A stretch of 64,000 nt of DNA, from positions 59,436,491 through 59,500,490 of the forward strand of contig CM022950.1 in assembly GCA_012931725.1 (NCBI GenBank). Reading direction: 5' to 3'. The DNA is from Litsea cubeba. Its lineage: Eukaryota; Streptophyta; Magnoliopsida; Laurales; Lauraceae. Under the pieces are notes generated by a model, which saw nothing but the letters and a program-made list of their open reading frames with translations, was not told the origin of the DNA and did no database searches. Both the position numbers and the translations under genes were made by a program. Positions 55,053 through 64,000 of this stretch are shown one piece after another (the first letter of the stretch is position 1; the number at the start of each line of letters is the position of its first letter).

Positions 55053-55610
55053 CTGCAATTACGAAGGATGACTAAATCATCAGACAAGTAACTGAGATAA
55101 ATGCAGGGAGATTTTTACAGTGATAATGTTACCTGAACATGGGCCAAAAGAGCATGAGGACCAATCCAATGCTTATATGCACTAGCTTCCTGTTTAGCTT
55201 CTTAAATAAATACATAATCAAGCAAATAAGTATATATTGCTGTCAAAAGGCAATTTGTGAAGATGGTGATGTGTCCACAAATCAAGGATGGGGCACATAT
55301 ACTGATGGAAGGCAAGCCATACTCAAAGATCATGTGTCTTGAATCTTTTAGGAAAGAATCCAATTAGGATTTCACTTTCTATTGTGCATATACTCGTGGC
55401 TTGACTTGGAGATATTTTTGTAACGACTACTTGGAGAGATTTGCTCGAGTCTCTTTTCCCATTGGAGAGATTTGCTCGAGTCTCTTTTCCCACCACAGGA
55501 CCTACTAGTGGCTAGCTAGATTGCACGTTCGACTTCCCTTCCAGCAGCAAATTGAACAAATGCAAAGACTCGATTCTTTCTTCTACTTTGGTTCGAGTGA
55601 ATGAAAATAT
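55053..55610. other. CACTA interior, no gene recognised
   Basis: Non-coding by inspection, with the 31-bp exact duplication at 55431-55492. Confidence 0.4.
55431..55492. repeat. Exact 31-bp tandem duplication
   Basis: Two identical adjacent units beginning TTGGAGAGATTTGCTCGAG. Identity implies a recent event. Confidence 0.9.
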
Positions 55611-55886
55611 CTAATATCCTCCCTGCACGGTAAAACATAGCTTCCAGATTACGTTTTGAGATGATGCTTGCAAATTGGAAATGAAAACAGAGCAGGATCT
55701 TTCTCTAAGAAGCTGAACATGTTTTATAAGGGCCTCTCTGAAAACAGAGCAGGATCTTTCTCTAAGAAGCTGAACATGTTTTATAAGGGCCTCTCTGTCC
55801 AACGTGTTGCAATCAGATCTTCCTTGCAATAAGTCCCTTCCCTCGTACATCTTAGGACCTTCAACAAATGCTATGAAAGAATACAT
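55611..55886 (-). pseudogene. Unidentified coding-like fragment with 57-bp duplication
   Basis: A 91-codon minus-strand open frame (FVEGPKMYEGRDLLQGRSDC, then TLDREALIKHVQLLRERS) has the composition of real protein rather than of random AT-rich sequence. The 19-residue unit REALIKHVQLLRERSCSVF is present twice because of the exact 57-bp tandem duplication at 55683-55796. The family was not recognised. Given the neighbours, it may be a third captured exon. Confidence 0.45.
55683..55796. repeat. Exact 57-bp tandem duplication
   Basis: 55683-55739 and 55740-55796 are identical units beginning GAAAACAGAGCAGGATC. The length is a multiple of three and keeps the minus-strand frame open. Confidence 0.92.
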
Positions 55887-56455
55887 GGTCTACTCTCTTT
55901 CTATTCTAACGTGCAACAGGAGGAACTTTTCTTTTCTAAAGGATAAAGAATGCTATGTTCATGAGTCAGTCTAACATCATCCTTCACATGTTGTTTGCAG
56001 TGGTTAATGGTAACATAGTGTGTTGACAGAGGCATAGACTTGCTTACTTCATTTCATTGCATTAAATTGGTGCAGGCCTGTGAATGTTTCTGAAGTCTGA
56101 ACATAATGCATGCAGAGAGTGTTGTCAACATTTTTAGGCCCAAATATCACTTCTGAAGTCTTCCCCACTTGTTGACATGAAGGGGGTGAAGAAAAAGGGA
56201 TGAATCAATTTAACCAGACTACCCTTCAATACACATCAAACAAGAGTACTGTTAAGAAACATTGAGAGTGGTTTCATGATATCCGGTAACACTACTACTA
56301 CAAATACTAATCCTATTTGTATGCCCTCACAACCAAGCAAGCAGACTTTTAAGATTGTTTCTCCCCCCATGTTCTACCATAGACTCTTCCCAAATAGGAA
56401 GCTTCATGTGGCTGTAAGCCTCAGTGCCTTGCAATGGTTGTCTTGAGTGCCATGA

Positions 56456-56501
<46 letters not shown>

Positions 56502-57690
56502 TGTGAGTGTGTGTTTGTGTTAATCCTATTAGGAAGTTTAGAAAGCAGCAAACACTAGTATAGGTGAGATTTCTTCTAGGTTTTGTTTGTGTGGTTGGAA
56601 AGAGAGTTTGTGAAATACAATTTAGTTGATGGGTTTCCATCAATTTTTCTTTGTTGGGTGGGAATGGAATGGGAACTTCAATAACAAAAAACCCAAACGG
56701 GGTCACTTTCTCACTCTAAATTACACCTTGTTAGGTGGGTTCTTCTTTAGATTTTATTCAGTTGGGTTCTCTTCATTATGAGTAATAAGCCGGAAAATTG
56801 GTAACAAAGACCCCACTAGATTGGGTAAGTAGGCTAGAAGATAGCGGCATATTAAAAGTCTAATTTTCTGTAGTGTGGTGCAGAAAATGGAATAACTAAA
56901 TTTGCACAAAAACAAAGAAATTTTTTTTTATAAATGGTGATTCAAGTCCTTCATATTCTAGATTCTCTTTTACCTGAAGCTTGTTTAACTGAACAAAATC
57001 AGCAACATATATTAAACACAGCTAAGAATGTGAATTTCTCTTTACCAAAAATACAAAAAAAATAAAAAGAATGTGAATTTCTGGTTTACCAGTCCACAAC
57101 CTCTTTCTTTGCACTGTCATAGGGTCGTCTGCTGCATAAAAACAGCACTACATTTCCTGTATGGGGGTGTGCTTCTCAACCATAACAGTCATAAGACATT
57201 GACTGCATAGTTTGAATAATCTTCACAATCTAATGTTGTGAAGTAACAATGCTTCTATGTTTGACCCAGTCCAATCCACTTAGGCCGGGATTGAGTTTAA
57301 AATATCTATGACCCACCATCAAACCCTCTTATAATAAAATGAAGGAAAGAAAGAGAGTACGCAAATGAGGAGGAAGAGATGGTGTGGATGTTATAAATGA
57401 ATGCAATGCAGGACATGATACACCATTTACAACCGTCACTCAGGCACTTAGGTCCAACAGTTAACAATAAATAGAAAAAAATGCTGTAACCCCTTTACTA
57501 ATTGGTTGGACCAAAACTTTGTCAAATACACATCAATAAAGTCACAAACTACTGCCAATTGAAACAAGGGTGAGAAGTAATAACCATTGTAAACAAATTA
57601 TGAAAATCACCAATACCTTCTCTTCACTCAAAAGCTCATATAAACCAACTGAGATAACAGTAAATTAAAATTGAAATAGCTTACTTATTG
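55887..57690. other. CACTA interior, non-coding
   Basis: AT-rich DNA with no recognised gene. It contains a (TC)n microsatellite of about 20 units at 56457-56497, next to a TGTGTG stretch, and the right-end-like TTTTCTGTAGTG at about 56864-56875. Confidence 0.45.
56457..56497. repeat. (TC)n microsatellite
   Basis: About 20 uninterrupted TC units, followed by a shorter TG-rich tract to about 56520. Confidence 0.95.
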
Positions 57691-57884
57691 GCTTCAGATG
57701 ATGAGACATTGACATTTGCACTAAATGAACCAGATTTCATGGGCTATCTGTCAACAGAAAGAGATCAAATTAGAAGTCTTTTTGCTAACATATTCAAGTT
57801 ACCTGCAAGTGGATCTTCACATGATCGAGCTAGTGTCAGATCCTTCACGTTTCCAGGACTCCATAACTGATTTGGTTGTCGCTC
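57691..57884 (-). other. Two exon-like segments, unidentified
   Basis: On the minus strand, 57808-57884 is bordered by TCATAG| and TTGCAG|GTAAC and encodes RQPNQLWSPGNVKDLTLARS. 57691-57754 is bordered by TTGACAG| and CCAATAA|GTAAGC and has one open frame (MKSGSFSANVNVSSSEANK). Joining them directly does not keep a frame, so at least one border is wrong or the fragment is broken. The family was not recognised. They could be a further captured host fragment or part of an untranslated region of the CACTA transcript. Confidence 0.35.
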
Positions 57885-58173
57885 CTATGATAACAAAATT
57901 TGAACAAGCAAGTTATGTGAATATTCATTACAACAGACCTCATAACTGTTATTTAAAAAAGCAAGTTTTATCGATCACTATCAGCGCCACGCAACTATTG
58001 AAAGATAGGTTCAGTCCACGACCCGATCATTAATAACAACAAAAGTATAAGTTGACTTCACATCATACTAAAACACATCCACAACAACCCAACAACTAAA
58101 AGTGATCCATCATACTTCAACATTGTTTAACATCATTATCATAAATCTAAAAAATGAAACATCTTTTGCCTAA

Positions 58174-59916
58174 TCATCCATCTGCTCCCTGCAAAACAAA
58201 GAAAAATAAATAATTAAATTATCTTCTTACAAATCATATAATGCAAAGTAATGGTAATATTAAGTAAACAATAAATAAGTATTTTTACCCCTTCGGAAGG
58301 ATCATGTCGCTGGGCAGATAACTGTTGTCTCATCTCTGCAATAATGGCATGCATCAAATTCATCTGTTCCAAATGTGCACGCTTCTCTTCTTCTTGGTTC
58401 TTCTTCCACTCCTCCATTTGACGCTTCTCTTCTTCTTGGTTCTTCTTCCACTCCTCCATTTGCTGGAGTTTTTGTTGCACTGAGCTTAGTTCACCAACAA
58501 CCTCATCAAACGCGGCTTGAGACTGCCGCGACGTGGAGCCAAAGACTGAAGTGGGCGTTGGACCTAGCCCATATCCACGTACACGACCATGCCGCTCTTC
58601 TCCCATCACCTGAGTATATATCTCATCACCTATGGAGCTAGAAGATCCTCCTTCTTGTGTAGCACTTAGTTCCTTAAACTTTGACTGAACAAAAAAATAA
58701 TTAGTGTCATTATGATCAAATTGATGTTTGTTGTTAAAATTATCAACTAACGTACAATGATTTCTGCTGATTTCTCATCAACAGGAGTCCCGTCCTTCCG
58801 ACTATGGGTGCGAATGAAGAGATCCGCCCGAGAAGGTATACTCCCATCAGTCCTGCTCCGAGTCTATCCATGTACAAAGTTAATTTCATTACAAAGTTGA
58901 ATGTTAACGTAAATTCTAAAATAATAAATAATATAATGAACCCATATACCTCCTCATCTCTATGTTGAGCAAAACTCTTAGTCCCCCCTGTATGTTTAAT
59001 TGTTTGTTGACTACGATTGGCCTTATTTTTCGAAGCCACAACCTACATATATTCAACAATATTGCAACAATTTAAAGACACAAGCAAAAATAAGTCTCTC
59101 ATGTTCCAAACATTTTAATAATGGTTTCATACCTGAACCTCTGGAGAGCTCCAGTATTGCACAAGCCAAGCCCAATCTTCACTAGAAACGTCAGGGGGTC
59201 CATGCTGAAGTCGTTCCTCATCTGTATTCCACGAAGAATAGTACTTATCCTTAATGTCCTTTTTATAATCTCTATATTTCTTCCCTAAACTTTGTAGAAC
59301 CCACTTTTTCCTCTCATCATCAACCACCGCGTAGTCCTGAGATTCAAGATTAAATAAGGATCACGTGAAGTGATTAACTAAAGAAGGGAGATGTACTAGT
59401 ATGCAAAAATATTCATTACTATATACCTGGATATGCTTCCACATTTTTTCTTTTGCTTGCTCTGGAACGTCAGCCCATTTCGTCACCTGTAATGGTGCAT
59501 AACCGGGTGTCCTTACAATTATTCCGCATAATGTGGCAAAAGGCCTAGCATTTTCACCTATAGGTTGCCCTTCTGCATTGAACTGCACAATTAGTTTATC
59601 ATCGGGCCGCCTATTAAACAACTTAATGCCTCGGTTGCTCCCTCGAGTCCTCTTTTTTCCAATGTTAGAATCTGTTTACAAAGAAGAAGAGTTGATAACC
59701 CATACAATACTAAAGAATAATCTGGTATCTTTGATCTATCAAATTTATGTTTACTTTTATTTATAAAATTTTAGTAATCTTACTTGAACTGCTGCCAATC
59801 CCCCCAACCTCTATAGGGGTAGGCTGACTCTGTGTCTCAGATGGCCCCTCTGTAGGCTGTGGAGGGGGATGAATGGAGGAACTCTGACTAGATCTGCTTC
59901 TGCTTCGACAAATCAT
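58174..59916 (-). CDS. CACTA TNPA-like protein (plant transposase_24 type)
   Basis: Seven exons on the minus strand: 59784-59916, 59427-59671, 59133-59336, 58950-59042, 58756-58863, 58289-58684 and 58174-58188. All have GT-AG borders and consistent phases, giving 397 residues without a stop. Exon 1 is Ser/Gln/Pro-rich (MICRSRSRSSQSSSIH). Exon 2 has IVRTPGYAPLQVTKWADVPE and exon 3 has LGKKYRDYKKDIKDKYY, typical of plant Ptta/En/Spm transposase_24 proteins. Exons 4-6 carry KANRSQQTIKHTGGTKSFAQ, and exon 6 ends in a Glu/Gln/Lys coiled coil containing an exact-looking 14-residue duplication. By analogy it binds the subterminal repeats and assists the TNP2 protein. The last exon is only five codons including the stop, and its border is the least certain. 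Confidence 0.85.
58372..58455 (-). repeat. 42-bp tandem duplication in the coiled coil
   Basis: Two adjacent 42-bp units encode QMEEWKKNQEEEKR twice. Being two heptads long, the duplication extends the coiled coil without breaking its register. Confidence 0.88.
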
Positions 59917-60255
59917 GGCTATCTATTTAAGTACCTAAATCACATAATCAAATATAATCCATCAATTCAGAATATGGATTTGAATTAAATAAGTAGACAA
60001 AAAATGGGTAATAAAGTGACATAAAACATATTTTTATACTCTTACATATTAAAAGCATTGACATCTTAAAAGGATTGCATGTATATTATACATGCTCAAT
60101 AGAGGTATCAACAAAAGACACTAAATTCCATTAGAATGTGATAGCAAAGAAAAAAAACTAAAAAGGACAAAATAAGAGTGAAAGCATCATATTTTTAATA
60201 TCTAATTAGGAGGATTTTAAGAATCTAAACTCAACTGCAATACCTGCTAGCAATC
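59917..60255. promoter_or_regulatory. Spacer between the two CACTA genes
   Basis: 339 bases of AT-rich DNA separate the stop of the TNP2-like gene from the start of the TNPA-like gene, both reading leftwards. In En/Spm both proteins come from one alternatively spliced transcript, so this may be an intron rather than a promoter. No clear TATA box was picked out. Confidence 0.4.
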
Positions 60256-63200
60256 TTAATCATCACCAACGGCAATAGAGATATCTTCTCCATCCTCATC
60301 GTCAGTAGAGGTATCATCTCCTTCACCATCATCAATAAAGGTATCATCTACTTCATGTTCTTGGGTTTGATGAGGAAGAACAATATTTGCATCAAGAACC
60401 ACTCCTTCGATCTCAGGTCTATTCCAAGTGATAACACCATCATTGGTGTCTACCATATCTGTTGATTCAATGTGCAAATCGAGCTCAATTTGTTGGCAAG
60501 GATCCACTTCCGACTCCATATTGTATAAGTCTCGGGGTTGTATCTTTATCGCAACATGCCAATTGGAATCGATGGTGTCTTGGATGTAAAAAACTTGTTG
60601 TGCCTGATTTGCAAGAATAAATGGTTCATTGGTATTTAAGGTCCGTGAGAAGTTCACACAGGTGAATCCATACTCATCTTGCTTGATTCCCCTACCACCA
60701 CGGTTCATTACATCCCACCAATCACATTTGAATAACACGATCCGATTCCCACCGACATACTGTAACTCCATAACATCGTTTAAGATGCCATAATAGCCAA
60801 CATTGCCGGTCATTGGGTTCGAGTCTCTTGCACTTGCAAAGCTCGATGTCTCAGCAGTTAAGAAAACTCCACTGTTTTGAGTTTTCCTTTGCCTCTCGCG
60901 ATCTTTTGTGTGAAATCTAAAGCCATTTACGATGTACCCCTTAAAGCACCTCACTGCTCGAAGTGGAGGCATAGCTAATAATTGTAGTTGTTCATCTACA
61001 TGCTCACCATCTAGTTGCATCTGTGAAACCTATTTGGATTGGGCAAGGAAATTAATACATCTCCATCACATTATTCACAACTATGACTACACTTAATAGG
61101 AAAAATGTATATTATATACAACACTTACATGGCGTTCAAACCATTTACCAAATTCCTTAATATGAGTGCGGTCCACATCCCTAACACTTATACGACCACC
61201 ATGAGCATCCTTAATCATCTGCTTATGTGTCCTGCACAATAACTCATTTTTATCATAATCCAAATGGGAGGAAATGTTAAGTTGACTATAAATATCGTTT
61301 CACTAGATTGGCAACTAGCAATCTTACTGAATAAATGGGGTGACTTCATCACAGTTGTTCAACACATATAGATGAGCCTGCTCCCACTCATCTGTACTTA
61401 GCGTGCGCAAGGTTGCCTTCCCTAAGGCACGACCGGTCCCTGCGAAAATGGAAGACTTTTCATGTGATTCAGCATCACCACCATCGTAATTCCGAACCGG
61501 TCGATTGAACCTTGTCTCAACCTCTTGCAAGTATCTGGAGCAAAATGTCGAACATTCTTCTGAAAGGTACCCTTCTGCTATTGAACCCTCCGGGCGACTT
61601 CTATTACGTACATATGATTTCAGTGTGTGCAAGTACCTATGGGGATATAATTGTTGATGTTATTGCCAATACATTATTGAAATGACAAGTTGATATTATA
61701 TATATATACAGACCTCTCGATTGGATACATCCACCGGTATTGCACTGGTCCGGCAAACTTGGCCTCGTCGGCAAGATGAATAGGCAAATGGACCATAATA
61801 TCAAAAAATGCCGGTGGAAATATCATTTCCAATTTACACAGTGTTAGAGTAATCTGGGATTGAAGTTGCTCCAACTCTGAGACCTTCAAAACTTTCGAAC
61901 ACAACTGCCTAAAAAAAGCAGAGAATTGAATCAAAACTGAACACACATCCTTTGGTAAGAGTCCACGTATGGCAATCGGAAGTAGTTGTTGCATAAGAAC
62001 ATGACAATCGTGACTCTTCAGCCCCGAGATCTTGCATTGTTTGACTTGAACACATCGTGCAATGTTCGACGAATAATTATCCGGAACCTTCACATCCTTC
62101 AAGCATTGACACAACTTTCTTTTCTCATTTAAAGACATTGAGTAGCATGCAGAGGGTAATACCAACCTATTTCCTTCCTGTTTTGGGTGGAGATGTTCCC
62201 TTATGCCCATTAACTTTAGGTCAAGACGAGCTTTTAAAGTGTCTTTTGTTTTCTCCTCCATGTTCAACAATGTCCCTAGCACACTATCACACACATTTTT
62301 TTCGATGTGCATAACATCCAGATTGTGCCGCAATATAAGATCTTTCCAATAAGGCAATTGGAAGAAAATACTCTTCTTTTTCCAATTCTTCGGCAATTTG
62401 CACTCATCCCTTTTTCTCTTCCTCCCCATATTATCCTTATCTGCCTTACCGAATGTGATTTCCTCATAGTCACACAATTGATCAAGTACATCATCACCAG
62501 ATAATGCATTTGGCACACTTCTCAATTCCTTAAATCCATTAAAAGATCTCTTATTGTGTCGGAGCTTATGATCAAGTGGTAGAAATCGACGATGTCCCAA
62601 GTAACACCACTTACGTCCATTCTTCAATCTGACCGAACAAGTGTCCTTGTTGCAAGAGGGACATGCTTTTTCCCCTTTAGTGCTCCATCCTGATAAGTTA
62701 GCATATGCGGGAAAATCACTAATAGTCCATAAGACTGCTGCATGCATCAGAAAATTCTGTTTTGAATAGGCATCGTATGTCTGAACTCCATCTGTCCACA
62801 ATTCCTTCAACTCCTCTATCAATGGTTGCATGTAAACATCGATGTCGTTCCCAGGAGACTTAGGGCCAGGAATAAGCAATGACAACATGAAAAATGATTG
62901 CTTCATACACATCCATGGCGGCAAGTTGTATGGAATGAGAATGACCGGCCATGTGCTGTGAGCAATACTCATGGTATTAAAAGGATTGAAACCATCGCTC
63001 GCTAAACCAAGCCTAACATTACGAGGCTCCGAACCGAACATCGGGAATTCATCGTCTAAAGTTGACCATGCTTCAGAGTCTGCAGGATGCCTCAACACCT
63101 CGTCCTTTATGCGTCCCTGATCATGCCATCTCATGTACTCAGCTGTTTTTGAAAACATAAATAACCTCTGAAGCCTCGGTTTCAATGGAAAATAACGCAA

Positions 63201-63977
63201 AATCTTTGCTGCTATCTTCTTATCTTTTGCAGATGAAGTTACAGCCTGTTTAGTAGCAGACGATTTCCACCTAGACTCACCACATACGGTACATTCATTC
63301 GTATTCTCATATTCCTTCCAATACAGCATACAGTCATTTGGGCAAGCATCTATTTTTATGTAGTGGAGGCCAAGATCCCGAAGTACTTTTTTTGATTCAT
63401 AGTGGTTCTTCGGCAACATTTCACCAACAGGAAGTGCCTCTTTTAATAACTCAAGTAACATGTCGAATGATTTGTTACTCCATCCGTTAAGACACTTCAA
63501 GTGAAATAACCGTACAATGAAAGAAAGCTTTGAGAATTTAGTGCAACCTGGGTATAGTTCAGTCTCGGCATCCTTCAAAAGTTTGTAAAATTTCTGTGCT
63601 TCCAAGTTGGGCACATCCGGAATGCTTTCTTCCGGTGATCCATTATCTTCCCCATCATCTAAGTTTGGCATTCCGAATGCATCATGTAACATTTCATGCA
63701 TATCATCGCCTTCCTCAGACTCATCACTAATATATTCACCTCCACACATATCCTCCCCATGGCTCGTCCAATTGATGTATCTCTGCATTATCCCATTCCA
63801 TAATAAGTCACCATGCACATCTTCTCTATTCTTATAGTACTTGTTACAACATTTAATGCATGGACACGGGATCTTGTCATCATCCGTTGCATGGTCAAAC
63901 GCAAAATTTAGGAATTCTATAACACCATTTAGATACTCAGGGCTCGATCTTGACTTATGCATCCAACTTTTATCCAT
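60256..63977 (-). CDS. CACTA TNP2-like transposase
   Basis: Four exons on the minus strand: 61714-63977, 61328-61636, 61129-61231 and 60256-61029. All have GT-AG borders and phases that fit, giving 1,149 residues. The start MDKSWMHKSR is the conserved beginning of these proteins. Domains in order: transposase-associated (about 1-75, CPCIKCCNKY), TNP2/transposase_21 (about 190-600, with RLGLASDGFNPF, SWPVILIPYNLPPWMC-like and HNLDVMHIEKNVCDS blocks), DUF4218 (about 640-860, LMQQLLPIAIRGLLP and HLADEAKFAGPVQYRWMYP) and DUF4216 in exon 4 (GYYGILNDVMELQYVG, FKCDWWDV), then an acidic tail. No stop or frameshift was found. It is the catalytic transposase that cuts at CACTA termini. Confidence 0.93.
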
Positions 63978-64000
63978 TTTAATATCCGGTTCAAGCCGTC

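Larger units (their letters stand above)
50941..64000 (-). mobile_element. CACTA (En/Spm) DNA transposon, right end outside window
   Basis: The left terminus reads CACTACAAGAAAAACTGC, the standard CACTA end, followed by about 490 bp of subterminal repeats. Two transposase genes read leftwards (TNPA-like 58174-59916 and TNP2-like 60256-63977), so this terminus is the 3' end and the 5' end should lie shortly beyond 64000. The final three bases before the terminus are TAT, the candidate 3-bp target duplication. Between the terminus and the genes are host-gene exon fragments, a LINE remnant and small tandem duplications. A right-end-like TTTTCTGTAGTG at about 56864-56875 raises the alternative that 50941-56875 is a separate, smaller element. 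Confidence 0.85.

Noticed and set aside
62057..63837. Plus-strand open frames across the TNP2 gene
   Set aside because: They are antisense shadows of a clearly conserved minus-strand coding exon.

Overview
The window is nuclear DNA of a flowering plant. It has GT-AG introns, plant-type F-box/FBD and Alba genes, fragments of plant MurD and farnesol kinase genes, and dense nested plant transposons. The lineage cannot be fixed from the sequence. Nothing looks grass-like, and a magnoliid or early-diverging eudicot would fit, but that is a guess. No rRNA gene, functional tRNA gene, CRISPR or bacterial-type operon was seen.

Layout. 1-2.2 kb is a purine-rich local repeat array. 2.5-4.1 kb holds two MITE-like elements. 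4.64-6.78 kb is an F-box/FBD gene with three exons, a 60-bp in-frame duplication and an early stop in its FBD tail. 7.2-9.4 kb holds a LINE RNase H remnant and a complete non-autonomous hAT-type element with 8-bp target duplications. 11.4-14.65 kb is a decayed LINE lacking its reverse transcriptase and carrying a small hAT MITE. 17.8-18.65 kb is a cluster of three MITEs. 19.4 kb has an orphan first exon of an Alba-domain gene. 21.56-26.99 kb is a Ty1/copia element on the minus strand with near-identical LTRs but broken coding.

32.57-47.32 kb is a 14.75-kb Ty3/gypsy element of the Tat lineage, on the minus strand and bounded by the 5-bp duplication ATTAT. It has a second (archaeal-type) RNase H, an antisense spliced ORF next to its 3' LTR, and a 117-bp higher-order tandem array just downstream of the integrase. 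A second member of the hAT family seen at 7.8 kb interrupts that array.

50.94 kb to beyond 64 kb is a CACTA (En/Spm) element. Its CACTA terminus and subterminal GCCGCC repeats are at the left. Two apparently intact transposase genes (TNPA-like and TNP2-like) read leftwards. Its interior carries single exons from unrelated host genes, one of MurD and one of farnesol kinase, plus other exon-like pieces and a LINE remnant.

Only three loci look potentially functional: the F-box gene and the two CACTA transposase genes. The rest is a record of insertion, nesting, small tandem duplications and decay. Several breaks are G-to-A type changes (TGG to TGA stops, and an integrase Glu codon to Lys), as expected for methylated, silenced DNA. 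All alignments and counts were made by eye.
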